DNA from: Bacteroidota bacterium
GTDB lineage: Bacteria; Bacteroidota; Bacteroidia; Chitinophagales; Chitinophagaceae
Reading direction: 5' to 3'
DNA: 64,000 nucleotides
NCBI GenBank assembly: GCA_018267545.1
Contig: JAFDYG010000444.1
Coordinates: 34,378-98,377, forward strand
Shown here: piece after piece, positions 40,262 to 50,246 of the stretch
Numbering within the stretch: position 1 is the first letter of the stretch
Layout: each line of letters begins with the position of its first letter
Position numbers and translations under genes: made by a program
Notes under the pieces: generated by a model
Told to the model about the DNA's origin: nothing
What the model saw: only the letters and a program-made list of their open reading frames with translations
Databases searched by the model: none

Positions 40262-41119
40262 TTACTGTCGAGCCTGCAGGCTAAGATCCTTATAGCTGAT
40301 GATCTGTACATTCTTTTGCCGGATAGCCGCCTTTATTTTGTCGCTGGTAAACAGATCCGTCACCCCCTGCCGGTCTTGTGCCACATTTTCATATCCGATA
40401 TGGTGAATGGCCCGCAGCTCCGGCGTATCGAAACCGGGATGGTCCAGGAATAAGTAAGTCTCCCCCGGCTGTAGCTGATTGAGCATAGCGATAAAACCCT
40501 GTATCTTCTCCTGCGGCGTGGCATGGGCCCCGATATAAGAAACGTCTTTAACCCCATATTCCTGCAGGTCGATATCGATCTTAAACTCCTGCGCCAGTTT
40601 TTTGGTGATGGCGCTTATGGCAGGACTTATATTCGTACACCCCATATGCGCCGAAATATGCGTAACACGCGGGAGCTTTTTTAGCGCCAGCACTATCTGC
40701 GCACGAAACTCTTTTTCGATATCTTCCGGCAAAGATTTATTTTCTATAACAGATTGTCCCGGGTAGTTCTTGTTGGGCCATATCATCGGGTAGAAATAGC
40801 CGTTCGAATCTTTCAGGCTGGGACAATCGGACAGCGGCCGCCATTTTACATTGTCCCATTCACTGGTTATAGCCAGGTGCACCCCGACATCGATTCCAGG
40901 ATTTTCCTGCAGCAGCTTCACCGCCTCCGGAAACCACGGCGAAGGCACAATAACCTCCACCGAGCGCTCGATACCGTTTTTATAGCACTGTATAATAGCT
41001 TCATTGCCCGAATGAGAATACCCCATATCATCCCCGCGGATAATCAAACGTGCTGGCTTCTGTGCCATAGCTCCAAAAAGAACAAGGCATATTGCAATGG
41101 TGAATGCTATTTTTTTCAT
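40262..41119 (-). CDS. YdjC/ChbG-like carbohydrate deacetylase, secreted
   Basis: The 285-residue protein starts with a signal peptide (MKKIAFTIAICLVLFGAMAQ). RLIIRGDDMGYSHSGN carries the metal-site Asp-Asp of the YdjC family, VGVHLAITSEW and VTHISAHMG hold the His ligands, and LFLDHPG the distal one. ChbG/YdjC enzymes remove an acetyl group from N-acetylated sugars such as diacetylchitobiose. It converges on the amidohydrolase with only 4 bases between stops and is the first gene after the terminator of the hydrolase operon. Confidence 0.87.
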   Translation of the reverse strand: MKKIAFTIAICLVLFGAMAQKPARLIIRGDDMGYSHSGNEAIIQCYKNGIERSVEVIVPSPWFPEAVKLLQENPGIDVGVHLAITSEWDNVKWRPLSDCPSLKDSNGYFYPMIWPNKNYPGQSVIENKSLPEDIEKEFRAQIVLALKKLPRVTHISAHMGCTNISPAISAITKKLAQEFKIDIDLQEYGVKDVSYIGAHATPQEKIQGFIAMLNQLQPGETYLFLDHPGFDTPELRAIHHIGYENVAQDRQGVTDLFTSDKIKAAIRQKNVQIISYKDLSLQARQ

Positions 41120-41146
41120 ACCAGGTAATATAGGATAAATTTTAAT

Positions 41147-41175
41147 AAGGACCAGGCAAATTCAGCCTGGTCCTT
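41147..41175 (-). terminator. Intrinsic terminator after the alpha/beta hydrolase operon
   Basis: An 11-bp perfect stem (AAGGACCAGGC and complement) with a 7-base loop sits 11 bases after the stop of the minus-strand hydrolase at 41186. On the minus strand an ATTAAAATTTAT tract follows the stem. The hairpin also separates this operon from the YdjC-like gene. Confidence 0.8.
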
Positions 41176-41185
41176 CATCCAGTCA

Positions 41186-42049
41186 CTAGTCCGCTTTCAA
41201 AAAATCAACTGCTTCCTCTACAAACCGGTCGGCATACTGATAGATCGCCCCATGACCCGAATCTGAATACAGACTTAGCTTTGCATTCGGCAGATGTTGA
41301 AAGAGATTATAAGAATTGATAGTCGGAAACATTATATCGTTATTCCCGTTTACCACCAGCGAAGGATGCTTGATCCGCCCCAGCTCATCATACACATTCT
41401 TGCCGTCCGCCGCCCATCCCAAAATCGACTTCACCTGCGCCTGTATAGAAGGCATACCCGTTGCCGGGACGCGATTTACCTTTCTTTTCTTGACCCTGGC
41501 TAACGACTCCCGGCCGAGAGCAATGCTTTCGGGACTTTTGGAGTAGAATAGGAAAAGCCTGGGATCCTCCGGTGCGGTTGAAAATGCCTGATTCATGATG
41601 TTGGGAAGATTGGATATTCCTTCACCGCCCTTCGGGCCCGTAGCGGCGAGGATAAGCTTGTTGACCAGACCCGGACTATCCAGCGCGATTTGCTGGGCGA
41701 CAAACCCACCCAGAGAGAACCCCAATAAATTTACTTTTGTAAAACCCAACGCCCTGATAGCCGCAGTAGCGTCATCGGCCATTCCTTTGACATTATCGGG
41801 TGTCTGTCCATCCGACGCGCCGATACCCTTATTATCCAATAAAACAACCTTGAAATGTTGTGCAAGTCCATTAGTCACCCGGGGATCCCAGTCATCGATA
41901 GTCGCGGTGAAGTGATGCAGGAAAACGAGCGGAATACCGGTTTCTGCACCAAATATGCGATAAGCATACTTAGTCCCGCCCGCCTCGATAAACTGTGTGT
42001 TGGCTGATTCATGAAGATCAGGAATTGCTCCAATTGTTGTGCTTGACAT
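41186..42049 (-). CDS. Alpha/beta hydrolase
   Basis: A 287-residue cytoplasmic alpha/beta hydrolase. The nucleophile elbow is GFSLGG (Ser), the acid is in NGNNDIMFP and the His in DSGHGAIYQ. FLHHFTATIDDWDP is the oxyanion strand. Substrate not determined; non-heme haloperoxidase/esterase-like members share this layout. It follows the secreted hydrolase at 42067 by 17 bases and should share its sigma-54-type promoter at 42967. Confidence 0.88.
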   Translation of the reverse strand: MSSTTIGAIPDLHESANTQFIEAGGTKYAYRIFGAETGIPLVFLHHFTATIDDWDPRVTNGLAQHFKVVLLDNKGIGASDGQTPDNVKGMADDATAAIRALGFTKVNLLGFSLGGFVAQQIALDSPGLVNKLILAATGPKGGEGISNLPNIMNQAFSTAPEDPRLFLFYSKSPESIALGRESLARVKKRKVNRVPATGMPSIQAQVKSILGWAADGKNVYDELGRIKHPSLVVNGNNDIMFPTINSYNLFQHLPNAKLSLYSDSGHGAIYQYADRFVEEAVDFLKAD

Positions 42050-42066
42050 GACTTATACTTTTTAAT

Positions 42067-42936
42067 TTACTTTACAATCTCCAATAGCAAATCCACCAGC
42101 TGACCCGGCATCGACAGAAAAGGCGTATGACTGCTATCGAGCGAATATTCTTTTACGACCTTGGGAGCTGCTGCCACCATCCGTTTTTGTAACGCAGACG
42201 AAACGGTGTGATCCTGCAGTGTATGGATGTAATACTTCGGCACGTGTCCAAAATTTGCCGCCGTCAGCGTTACCTTATTCGTAAACGGAATGGCAGGCTC
42301 TGCACGAAACGTCGATACCACCGCGCTTTTCACTCCATCGGGCGCATCCTGGCAAAAGGCCGGGACAATCACATCTTTTTTAATACCGATAGTAGTATGG
42401 TCTTCTGAAGGCATAAGTGCATTACCGAGGTAGGAGTCTTTGTCGGTAGTCGCCAGGTCCAGCAACGACTGACCATTGGCAGGCAAATAAGCAGCCAGGT
42501 ACACCAGCTTGTCGATACGGTTCGGTATCTTCTCGGCTACCGCAGAGATAACCATCCCCGCCATGCTATGGCCAACCAGGATGACCTTTCCCTGTATAGC
42601 ATTGATCGCCTCGATGGTTTTATCACGGTAGACGTCCATCGTCAGCGTTCCGGGCGGCGTCTGGTCATCACCATGTCCCGGCAGAGATACCAGTATTACT
42701 TTCTGTCCGGCTTTTTCCAGCAGCTCTTTTACCGGCTCCCAACCCGCCGACGATGTCCACGCGCCATGAACCAATACATAGGTCCGGGGAGCGGCGTTTT
42801 CTCCCCCCGCGCCAGGCGTTCCCGCTATCCCCGCGCCAGGTACTCCCGCTACCCCCGCGCCAGGCGCTCCTGCAAAAGTGGCTAACCCCAAAAAAGTCTT
42901 CGCTGTAAATAACATTGATGCGAAAAGCATATTCAT
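42067..42936 (-). CDS. Secreted alpha/beta hydrolase with tandem-repeat spacer
   Basis: The 289-residue protein begins with a signal peptide-like segment (MLFASMLFTAKTFLGLATFA), a 24-base repeat-encoded spacer (GAGVAGVPGAGIAGTPGAGG), then an alpha/beta hydrolase of the salicylate-esterase type: YVLVHGAWTSSAGWE, VSLPGHGDD, nucleophile GHSMAG, and the His in LDSSHTPFLS. It is clearly a paralogue of the lipoprotein at 44983. A sigma-54-like promoter lies 30 bases upstream, so it should be activated by one of the two neighbouring AAA+ regulators. Confidence 0.88.
   Translation of the reverse strand: MNMLFASMLFTAKTFLGLATFAGAPGAGVAGVPGAGIAGTPGAGGENAAPRTYVLVHGAWTSSAGWEPVKELLEKAGQKVILVSLPGHGDDQTPPGTLTMDVYRDKTIEAINAIQGKVILVGHSMAGMVISAVAEKIPNRIDKLVYLAAYLPANGQSLLDLATTDKDSYLGNALMPSEDHTTIGIKKDVIVPAFCQDAPDGVKSAVVSTFRAEPAIPFTNKVTLTAANFGHVPKYYIHTLQDHTVSSALQKRMVAAAPKVVKEYSLDSSHTPFLSMPGQLVDLLLEIVK
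42806..42874 (-). repeat. 24-bp tandem repeat, 3 units, inside hydrolase gene
   Basis: Units of the type CCCGCGCCAGGCGTTCCCGC plus four bases occur three times, coding for the PGAG spacer between signal peptide and hydrolase domain. The paralogue at 44983 lacks it, so the repeat grew after duplication. Confidence 0.85.
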
Positions 42937-42966
42937 GTTTTATAGGTTTTGTGAGCCCCTATAAAA

Positions 42967-42983
42967 ACCAACAATATGCCACT
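42967..42983 (-). promoter_or_regulatory. Sigma-54-like promoter of the 42067 hydrolase operon
   Basis: On the minus strand AGTGGCATATTGTTGGT, 31 bases before the hydrolase start. GG and GT are separated by 10 bases (the -24/-12 spacing), with GT in place of GC. It matches the promoter of the paralogous hydrolase (45829-45845) at 13 of 17 positions. Confidence 0.6.
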
Positions 42984-43063
42984 GCTGCAAATAATTGATG
43001 CTCAATTAACTGAAATATCCAAGCCTTGAAATGCTTACTTTATTTGATAATTCTACCGTAAGA

Positions 43064-43080
43064 CTTACGACACAAAGTAA
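43064..43080. promoter_or_regulatory. Shared 17-bp upstream element (candidate activator site)
   Basis: CTTACGACACAAAGTAA differs at 2 of 17 positions from 45897-45913. It lies about 84 bp upstream of the -24 element of the hydrolase operon, a usual distance for a sigma-54 activator site. Confidence 0.55.
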
Positions 43081-43084
43081 CGCG

Positions 43085-44878
43085 CTATTCGAATTCATCA
43101 CGCTTGATCTTAAAGCGTTTCATTTTTGAGCTGAGAGTAGTCGATGGAATTTTTAACAGCTCCGCCGCGCCGCCCGGACCAGAGACTTTACCATGGCACT
43201 TTTTTAGCACCAGTACGATATGTTCTCTTTCGATCTCCTCGATAGTCCTGACACGATCTTCTACCGGCAAAGCGGCCATCTCCGCCCCCGCACCCTCCGC
43301 CCCCGCACCCTCCGGTCCCAAACCCTCTGCCCCCGCACCCTCCATCGCGGGCATATCGATATATCGGATCAAAGGTTCCTGCGCCAGCAATACCGTTCGC
43401 TCGATCATATGCTCCAGCTCACGGATATTTCCCGGCCAGGAATAAGTCTTTAGTGCAGCCAATACCTGCTCCGAAACTCCGCTGATCGATTTACCCATCT
43501 TCCGGGCATACTTGGCGATAAAGTGCTCTACGAGCGCAGGGATATCCTCCGGCCGATCCCGTAACGGCGGAATGACGATCGGAAAGACGTTCAAACGGTA
43601 ATAAAGATCGCTCCGAAACCTTCCTGCCTGCACTTCCTGCCATAGCTGACGATTCGTGGCCGCAATAATTCGTACGTCCGTAGGAATCACCGCTTTGCCA
43701 CCCACACGCTCGATCTCTTTCTCCTGCAAAACACGCAGCAATTTAACCTGAAGGTCCAATGGCATCTCCCCGATCTCATCCAGGAACAATGTCCCTCCTG
43801 CAGCCAGCTCGAATTTTCCAATGCGCCGGTCCGTCGCCCCGGTGAAGCTTCCCCGCTCATGACCAAACAGCTCGCTCTCTATCAGATGAGGAGATAATGC
43901 GGCGCAATTGACTTTCACCATTAGTTGATCCTTTCGATGGGACTGGTTATGGATGGCCCTGCTGATCAATTCCTTTCCCGTACCCGTTTCACCAAGAATC
44001 AGTACGGAGCTGTCGGACTTTGCTACCTGCGATACACGCTGAAGCACCTGCTGTATGGCCGGGCCGGCTCCAATGACCTCCTGGTAATTGAAGGCATCGT
44101 TTATCTCCTCCTGTAAATAAGATTTTTCCTTCTCTAGCTGCTGTTTATAACCCTGGATCGTCTTTATCTTCCTCTCGAGCTCTTCATTGGCCAATATATT
44201 AGCGACAGCCACAGATAATTGTGACGCAATCCCCTGGATAAGATGCAGCTTCTGACGATTGATTTCATTCGCGGCCTTCGAGCACATCATCAAAAAACCC
44301 AGCCGCTCTTCTCCATTCCGGAGCGATACGAACAGAAACTCCCTGATCCCGCATTCGTAATTGATCCGCACACATAAAGAACCCTTGCTTTCTCTAACCA
44401 GCATTTCTGCGTCGAACAGCACCGGGCTGTCCGCATGTAAGGCAAGATTCAGCAAGCTGTCGTCGATGGGAAATATTTCACTCGCCAACCGGGGATAATC
44501 GGGATGCTTTTGATTCGGAGAATGAGGGTCCAATAAAAAAGTACGTACCGTTTTTTTATCATTGTTGAGTGTGCAGATCACCGTGTGGGAAAAGGAGAAT
44601 AGCTTTCCCAGCTTTCCATGTAATATCTGTAACAGATCTTTTTTATCGCGTGTCGTAGCAATTTCATTACTCACCGACAATAACATAGATTGCTCCCTGT
44701 CTATTTCCGCAACCTGCTCGGCGGCCAGAACATTGGCCATTGCAACGGACAGCTGCATATAAATACCTTGCACCAGTTCCGGTGCAGCATTTTTAATATC
44801 GTCGATCAATTGCTGAAGTTCACGCTTGTCACGAATCGCAGCAATAACCTTGCTCAAGTCGTCCGTCTGCTCGCTCAT
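43085..44878 (-). CDS. GAF-AAA+-HTH sigma-54-dependent transcriptional activator
   Basis: The 597-residue protein has a GAF-type sensor region (residues about 60-230), a linker helix, an AAA+ domain with GETGTGKE (Walker A), GSFTGA (the sigma-54 contact loop) and [10 protein letters not shown] (Walker B), then a C-terminal HTH_8 helix-turn-helix ([20 protein letters not shown]). Between AAA+ and HTH lies a repeat-coded GAGAE-rich spacer. It activates sigma-54 promoters in response to a small molecule or redox signal bound by GAF. The hydrolase genes on both sides have matching promoters and are its likely targets. Confidence 0.94.
   Translation of the reverse strand: MSEQTDDLSKVIAAIRDKRELQQLIDDIKNAAPELVQGIYMQLSVAMANVLAAEQVAEIDREQSMLLSVSNEIATTRDKKDLLQILHGKLGKLFSFSHTVICTLNNDKKTVRTFLLDPHSPNQKHPDYPRLASEIFPIDDSLLNLALHADSPVLFDAEMLVRESKGSLCVRINYECGIREFLFVSLRNGEERLGFLMMCSKAANEINRQKLHLIQGIASQLSVAVANILANEELERKIKTIQGYKQQLEKEKSYLQEEINDAFNYQEVIGAGPAIQQVLQRVSQVAKSDSSVLILGETGTGKELISRAIHNQSHRKDQLMVKVNCAALSPHLIESELFGHERGSFTGATDRRIGKFELAAGGTLFLDEIGEMPLDLQVKLLRVLQEKEIERVGGKAVIPTDVRIIAATNRQLWQEVQAGRFRSDLYYRLNVFPIVIPPLRDRPEDIPALVEHFIAKYARKMGKSISGVSEQVLAALKTYSWPGNIRELEHMIERTVLLAQEPLIRYIDMPAMEGAGAEGLGPEGAGAEGAGAEMAALPVEDRVRTIEEIEREHIVLVLKKCHGKVSGPGGAAELLKIPSTTLSSKMKRFKIKRDEFE
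43281..43340 (-). repeat. 15-bp tandem repeat, 4 units, inside activator gene
   Basis: Four units of TCCGCCCCCGCACCC (one diverged) code for GAGAE/GPEG pentapeptides in the linker between AAA+ and HTH. The period is the same as that of the repeat at 6656-6775 and of the intergenic one at 50247. Confidence 0.88.
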
Positions 44879-44982
44879 ATATTGTAAAAGTAAATTATTT
44901 GTTGCAGATATGGCCAGGGCAGCAAACCGCCCCGGCCATATACTACGTTCTTACCTGCCTACTATTGAATCCGCTTACCTAC

Positions 44983-45801
44983 CTACTCTTTAATACCCGC
45001 AATAGTCAATAAGATTGAAGTCACCGAGTCGGGTTTCGACAAAAAGGGACTATGGCTCGTATTCAAAGAATATACCTTACTAATACCAGCCGTCTGAACC
45101 ATCTGATTTTGCAGATCGATGCCGATGACCTCATCCTGCAGCGTGTGGATATAATATTTGTCTGCGCGACCAAAATTAGCCGTCGTTATATCTACCGTAT
45201 TCATAAACGGAATGACGGGATCCGGTCTGTAATTGGCAATCACTTTCGCTTTGAGCCCATCGGGTGCATCCGGAACGAAGATCGGCGCAATACTATCGTT
45301 CGCAATACCGAGAACACCATGAATCGAATCGACAATCAAAGCCGGGGGCTTGACATGCGACTGCTTGTCCGAAAGTGCCAGCGACAGTGGATTTACACCC
45401 GCAGAAGGCAGGTAGCTGGCCAGGAATACCAGCTTGTCGATCCGGTTAGGAATAGTTTCTTCCACGCTGGATATCGCAAACCCCGACAGACTATGGCCGA
45501 CCAAAATGACTTTCCCGTTTACGCTATTGACGGCCGAAACGATCCGGTCCCGATAACTGTCCATCGTTATCGTCCCCGGGTTGGTCGTGTCGGTGCCATG
45601 ACCAGGCAGCTGCACCACAATAACATTCTGCCCCGCCCTGGTCAGCTGAGCCTTAACACTGTCCCAAACGAAGGGCGCCTGCCAGGCGCCATGCACCAGC
45701 ACAAAGGTCTGAGGCGCCGGTCCATAACTGCTTTTCTTACAGGAGAACATTCCCAAGCTGAGGACAAGTATCCCTAACAGCTGCTTAACTTTCATTTTCA
45801 T
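44983..45801 (-). CDS. Alpha/beta hydrolase lipoprotein
   Basis: The 272-residue protein starts with a lipoprotein signal (LLGILVLSLGMFSCKKSS, lipobox MFSC). TFVLVHGAWQAPFVWDS, VVQLPGHGTD, nucleophile GHSLSG and the His in LNTSHSPFLS mark the same subfamily as 42067. Whole-length similarity shows recent duplication. ATG at 45801 and 45795 are both possible starts. A good -24/-12 promoter lies 28 bases upstream. The gene stands between the two sigma-54 activators, divergent from the second. Confidence 0.9.
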   Translation of the reverse strand: MKMKVKQLLGILVLSLGMFSCKKSSYGPAPQTFVLVHGAWQAPFVWDSVKAQLTRAGQNVIVVQLPGHGTDTTNPGTITMDSYRDRIVSAVNSVNGKVILVGHSLSGFAISSVEETIPNRIDKLVFLASYLPSAGVNPLSLALSDKQSHVKPPALIVDSIHGVLGIANDSIAPIFVPDAPDGLKAKVIANYRPDPVIPFMNTVDITTANFGRADKYYIHTLQDEVIGIDLQNQMVQTAGISKVYSLNTSHSPFLSKPDSVTSILLTIAGIKE

Positions 45802-45828
45802 CGTTGTAAATTTTGTTCGCCGGAGTTT

Positions 45829-45845
45829 GCCAAAACGATGCCACT
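45829..45845 (-). promoter_or_regulatory. Sigma-54 promoter of the hydrolase lipoprotein gene
   Basis: On the minus strand AGTGGCATCGTTTTGGC: GG and GC exactly 10 bases apart as in the -24/-12 consensus. The start codon is 28 bases downstream, leaving a leader of about 16 bases. Confidence 0.72.
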
Positions 45846-45896
45846 AAAATCAAAAAACTGAAAGACAGGATGTTAAAATAAACCGCCCCCTCCTCA

Positions 45897-45945
45897 CTTA
45901 CGATATAAAGTAAAAAGTACCCCGCCGTTTACGATGTATCGTTAA
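45897..45945. promoter_or_regulatory. Activator-site region between divergent hydrolase and activator genes
   Basis: Contains CTTACGATATAAAGTAA (45897-45913), near-copy of 43064-43080, and an inverted repeat TTTACGATgtATCGTTAA (about 45928-45945). They lie about 55-100 bp upstream of the sigma-54 promoter at 45829 and between it and the activator gene at 46027. Confidence 0.55.
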
Positions 45946-46026
45946 CGCCTTGGCATTCATTGATTTGTTGGAAAAAAAATTTCAATCGCAAACAACCCTT
46001 TTGGGTTTGTCTCGTTTATTTGTTGC

Positions 46027-49000
46027 ATGTCGCAAACAAGGAATTTTGAAGCCACACCCGCATTTCATAATAAAGCCGTCGGCTTTCAGCTATTGGCCAC
46101 TATAAGTCAGTCTGCAAACACTACAACATCGACCGAATCCCTCTTCCGTGACATCGGCCGGGAGCTGCTGTCCAGCCATATGGCCGATGCGGTAAGCCTG
46201 ATTATCTATGACCAGGATGCAACCCGCATCACCGGACTATTCCTGATGAATGAGCCACGGGATTTCAAACAAACGAATTTTCACCACATGCCTCTTGGAG
46301 GACTCTCCATTTCGGGCACAAAGGCGGCTGGCCTGACCGAGCTGGTTCAGCCTCGTGCAATGATGGCCCCCGAATCCCGGGACAGACTGTACAAAGCCGA
46401 TGCCCCCCTGCACTTTTTCACCATCTACAGCCAGCAATTACACATCCCCCTCATCGCAAAGGCTTCCCCCATAGCTACCCTGACGCTCCATAGTAAATGG
46501 CAAGACCTCTACTCCCACCAGGATCTGTCTCCATTCGTCGTTATAGGTTATCATATGTCGATGGCGATGCGGCTACACGCGTCGGTAAATGAAAGACAGC
46601 GTGTAGAAGAAGAAAGAAAGCGCCTGCTGGCCCTTGGTAATGCACTGACAACTGTAAAAGACAGGAAAGACCTGACCGATGTAATGCAAGACCAGTTCAG
46701 AAGCCTGTTTCCGTCGGGAGACATCGTTATCTGTATTGCCAACCAGGAGAAACAGACACATTCCGTCTTTCTTTTCTTACCTGAAGAAGGCAGGCACCCC
46801 GATCATTCAGCTGTAACATCTGCCGATTATCCGATAGACGACGGGTTCTATAAACAAATACACTCGGCCAGAAGCGTGCGGTTATTCGACATCGAAGACC
46901 TGATCCGGCAGAGAAAGGTTCCGCCTTATATCCGCTATCTGTTCGACAACGGCATTAGAGAGATCGCCGGGGTTGGCTTAAAATCGGGCCATACCAGCAT
47001 CGGTTCATTATTCGTCCTGTGCGATCGTCGTCAACGGCTGATACCAAGCCAAACGATTTCCATGCAGGCAGCCTCCATCCATTTGTCCATGGCAATCGCC
47101 AACGTGCTTGCGGCCGAAGTCATTCCCGTCCGGCCGCCGGCCGCCACCAGCGGGACGCACATCCTGGCCCAAAAGACTTCCGGAATGATAGGCTCATCAC
47201 CGGCTATGCAGAAGATCAGGCAGCTCATCCTCCAGGTAGCCTCTTCCGACAGCACTATCCTGATCTCGGGAGAGACAGGCACCGGCAAAGAATTAGTAGC
47301 AAAGGCTATCCACGAAAACTCCACCCGAAGACATAAGTCGATGGTAAAGGTCAACTGCGCAGCCCTACCCGCTAGCCTGATCGAAAGCGAATTGTTCGGT
47401 CATGAAAAAGGAAGCTTTACCGACGCCATCGACCGGAAGATCGGTAAATTCGAAATGGCTAATAACAGTACTCTATTTCTGGACGAGATTGGAGAGCTCC
47501 CCCCCGATCTCCAGGTCAAGCTGCTAAGAGCGCTGCAGGAAAAGGAGATTGAACGAATCGGCGGTAGAGAAGTCATCCGAACCGATGTCCGAATCATCGC
47601 AGCCACAAACCGCTGCCTTCGGAAGGAAATGCAGGCCGGTAGATTTCGCAGTGACCTTTTTTATCGTTTGAATGTACTTCCCCTTGTTTTGCCGCCGCTA
47701 AGAGAAAGAAGAGAAGACATCCCCGCACTCGTCGCCAGCTTCATCTATAAATACGCCCACAAAACCGGTACGAAAATAAATGGTCTGTCCGCGAATGCAC
47801 TACGGGACCTGATGGCCTACCACTGGCCCGGCAATATCCGGGAGCTCGAACACCTGATCGAACGAAGCATCCTGCTTAGCCAAAGTCAGCAAATCACGAA
47901 AATAGACCTCCCCTCCACCAAAAGCCCCGAAAATGCTCCCAACCCGGAAAAAGCCCCCGAAGAACCTTTTCGCATCCGAAGCCTCGAAGAAGTAGAACGC
48001 GACCACATCCTGGCCATCCTGAAAAAATGCAACGGAAAAGTCGCCGGCGAAGGCGGAGCCGCCGATCTCCTGAATATTCCATCCACCACGCTGAATGGCA
48101 AAATCAGGCGGCTGGGTATCAAAAAGAACTTCATCGCGGGGCTCACTAAAGCAATTTTATTTTTTCTACTAACCACGCCCATTCTGCACGCAACAGCGCA
48201 GCAATCCGCCGAACAGATATTTCAGAATACGGCCCAACTCCACGGCGATAGCATCGTTTTTCCCCTAACCCTGGTCAACGCCTATCCCTTCGTATCGGTC
48301 GAGGTAAACGGCATCAAAGGAAAGTTCATGTTTGATACCGGACTCAACGGTGACATGCAGATCAACGACAACGCAGTAAACCTTCCCGGCAAGAGACCAG
48401 TAAAGAAAGGACAGGTCGGCAGCGGCCAGTCCTTTACCCAAAACATAAATGATACCATTGCAGAAGTCAAATTTAAAAATGGCCTGACCTACCACAATCT
48501 CTTGAACATTACCAGCGCAAATTTTGACTTCCTTCAAAATAACATCACCCCCGACTGTATCGGCTACATCGGTCACAATTTCTTCAAAGGATACCTGTTC
48601 AAGCTCGACTACTTAAGAAGAAAGCTCACTTTTTATAAAATCACAGAAGAACGCAAGCAGTCGAAAGACTTCCTAAAAGGAGAAACCGTATTGGCCACCC
48701 TTACTTTCGAAACCAGAAGGCTCCCCAATCATCCAATGGTCCGCGTAACAATCGGCAACGTCGACCTGCTCGGCTCATTCGATACCGGCCAATACGGCCT
48801 AATCCAACTAGACGACCAGGCCGCCCAAACCCTAAAAAACACCTCCCTCGTAACCCCCGCCGGAAACGACGCCTACGGCGACACCCTCATCAACGTCAAC
48901 CATATCGTTTTAAACGGAAACTTTACCCTAAGCGTAAAAGGCATCTACCCCCTAACCCTCGAACAAACAGCCCCCTTCCGCAAAGGGATGCAAATCACCG

Positions 49001-49095
49001 AAACCAGCTACATCTGTTTCGGTTACCGATTTTTCGAACAGTACAAAACCGTTTGGGACTACGCAGAAAAGAAAATCTATATTCTTGAAAAATGA
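46027..49095 (+). CDS. Sigma-54 activator fused to a secreted retropepsin-like domain
   Basis: The 1022-residue frame joins two proteins. Residues 1-700: GAF-like regions, AAA+ domain with GETGTGKE, a contact loop GSFTDA (residues 462-467, Asp instead of the Gly of GAFTGA), [10 protein letters not shown] and an HTH_8 ending [16 protein letters not shown]. Residues about 707-723: [20 protein letters not shown], a typical signal peptide. From 730: a bacterial aspartyl-protease-like domain with [12 protein letters not shown] and a second [13 protein letters not shown] site. Either a membrane-tethered activator exists or the stop and start between two genes were lost. Nothing in the sequence shows a frameshift. 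Confidence 0.85.
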   Translation: MSQTRNFEATPAFHNKAVGFQLLATISQSANTTTSTESLFRDIGRELLSSHMADAVSLIIYDQDATRITGLFLMNEPRDFKQTNFHHMPLGGLSISGTKAAGLTELVQPRAMMAPESRDRLYKADAPLHFFTIYSQQLHIPLIAKASPIATLTLHSKWQDLYSHQDLSPFVVIGYHMSMAMRLHASVNERQRVEEERKRLLALGNALTTVKDRKDLTDVMQDQFRSLFPSGDIVICIANQEKQTHSVFLFLPEEGRHPDHSAVTSADYPIDDGFYKQIHSARSVRLFDIEDLIRQRKVPPYIRYLFDNGIREIAGVGLKSGHTSIGSLFVLCDRRQRLIPSQTISMQAASIHLSMAIANVLAAEVIPVRPPAATSGTHILAQKTSGMIGSSPAMQKIRQLILQVASSDSTILISGETGTGKELVAKAIHENSTRRHKSMVKVNCAALPASLIESELFGHEKGSFTDAIDRKIGKFEMANNSTLFLDEIGELPPDLQVKLLRALQEKEIERIGGREVIRTDVRIIAATNRCLRKEMQAGRFRSDLFYRLNVLPLVLPPLRERREDIPALVASFIYKYAHKTGTKINGLSANALRDLMAYHWPGNIRELEHLIERSILLSQSQQITKIDLPSTKSPENAPNPEKAPEEPFRIRSLEEVERDHILAILKKCNGKVAGEGGAADLLNIPSTTLNGKIRRLGIKKNFIAGLTKAILFFLLTTPILHATAQQSAEQIFQNTAQLHGDSIVFPLTLVNAYPFVSVEVNGIKGKFMFDTGLNGDMQINDNAVNLPGKRPVKKGQVGSGQSFTQNINDTIAEVKFKNGLTYHNLLNITSANFDFLQNNITPDCIGYIGHNFFKGYLFKLDYLRRKLTFYKITEERKQSKDFLKGETVLATLTFETRRLPNHPMVRVTIGNVDLLGSFDTGQYGLIQLDDQAAQTLKNTSLVTPAGNDAYGDTLINVNHIVLNGNFTLSVKGIYPLTLEQTAPFRKGMQITETSYICFGYRFFEQYKTVWDYAEKKIYILEK

Positions 49096-49146
49096 CTCCA
49101 TTGTCCCTCTCTTTAAACTTCCTGATCCTGGCCTTCATTAATCATT

Positions 49147-49755
49147 TTATGCCACCACAATGCTTTCAACCCCCTTTTCAAACGCGCGCTCTTTTACCCC
49201 TTCGATCTTCAACCCTTCGGCTCGTACGAAGGAAACATCCGTTACTCCGACAAAACCCAGGATAAACTTTAAATACGGGCTTACATGGTCAAAGGCCTGG
49301 AACGGCCCCTCCGTATATACCCCGCTCGACGCCGTCGCGATATAAGCTTTTTTGTTTCTCAATAACCCCTCCGGCTTTCCTTCTTCAGTGTAACGGAACG
49401 TTACGCCTGGCCGGGTAATATGGTCCAGGTAAGCCTTCAGCGTCGACGGAACGGCAAAATTATAAAAAGGAGCACCGATCACATAGATATCAGCCTCCTG
49501 CAGATCGCGGATCGCCTCATCCGACACCTCGACAGCACTCGCCTGCTCCGGCGATCTTGCATCGGCAGGGGCAAACCAGGAACCGATCTGCAATTCATCC
49601 AGATGCGGAAAATCATCGGCCGCCAAATCCCGCTCCTTCACGACCGCATCCGGGTATTTTTCCTTGATCTTTTCGATGATAGCTCCCCCCAGCTTGTTCG
49701 TAACAGATGCCGCGCCTCTGGGACTTGACTTGATATACAAAACTTTCTTTGTCAT
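49147..49755 (-). CDS. azoR: FMN-dependent NADH-azoreductase/quinone reductase
   Basis: The 202-residue flavodoxin-like protein has KVLYIKSSPRG at the N-terminus, the FMN loop IGAPFYNFAVPSTLKAYLD, and ASSGVYTEGP. This is the AzoR family, which reduces quinones and azo compounds with NADH. It is divergent from the HxlR regulator, the normal arrangement for quinone- or aldehyde-responsive control. Confidence 0.92.
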   Translation of the reverse strand: MTKKVLYIKSSPRGAASVTNKLGGAIIEKIKEKYPDAVVKERDLAADDFPHLDELQIGSWFAPADARSPEQASAVEVSDEAIRDLQEADIYVIGAPFYNFAVPSTLKAYLDHITRPGVTFRYTEEGKPEGLLRNKKAYIATASSGVYTEGPFQAFDHVSPYLKFILGFVGVTDVSFVRAEGLKIEGVKERAFEKGVESIVVA

Positions 49756-49827
49756 AGCGTGATATTTTTTCCTTTGATATCACAAAACTATGTATACTTG
49801 CTATCAAAATAATAGTAGTAAACAATA

Positions 49828-49841
49828 GGTTAGCGGTAACC
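49828..49841. promoter_or_regulatory. Inverted repeat in the azoR-HxlR divergent promoter
   Basis: GGTTAGCGGTAACC, a 5-bp inverted repeat around GCGG, with a half-similar TTTAGCGGTA 17 bases further. It lies in the 119-base divergent region and is a candidate HxlR operator. Confidence 0.5.
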
Positions 49842-49874
49842 TTTTGTTTAGCGGTATCGAGACCGCGGAAAAAA

Positions 49875-50246
49875 ATGAAACGACCCAAAGAGATAAAGCC
49901 CGCCTTTACCGAAGCCCGTTGCGCCCAGCACCTTTCCGCAACGGAAGACGCCATCTATGTCATAGGCGGTAAATGGACGCTGCGAATCGTCATTGCCGTA
50001 ATGAGCGGTCACCATCGATTCAATGATCTTCAACGCACCATCAATGGCATATCCGCCCGCGTCCTTTCATCGGAGCTCAAAGACCTCGAGCTCAACGGAC
50101 TCGTTGAAAGGGTAGTGCTGGTCGACCAGAAACCTGTCGTCACAGAATACCTCCCAACCGATTACACCCGCACCCTCCGCGAAGTCATCTCCGCCCTCGC
50201 CATCTGGGGTGAAAAGCACAAAAAGAAAATTACAAACCGCGAGTAG
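49875..50246 (+). CDS. HxlR-family transcriptional regulator
   Basis: The 123-residue winged-helix protein has the HxlR core: AIYVIGGKWTLRIVIAVMSG, RFNDLQRTINGISARVLSSE and LKDLELNGLVERVV. One Cys near the N-terminus (ARCAQH) could sense quinones or electrophiles as in HypR/YodB types. It probably represses the divergent azoR gene and itself. Confidence 0.92.
   Translation: MKRPKEIKPAFTEARCAQHLSATEDAIYVIGGKWTLRIVIAVMSGHHRFNDLQRTINGISARVLSSELKDLELNGLVERVVLVDQKPVVTEYLPTDYTRTLREVISALAIWGEKHKKKITNRE

Noticed and set aside
45950-46026. A sigma-54 promoter for the activator at 46027 (TTGGCATTCATTGATTTGTTGG region)
   Set aside because: TTGGC is present but no GC lies 10 bases after the GG, so the -12 element is missing.
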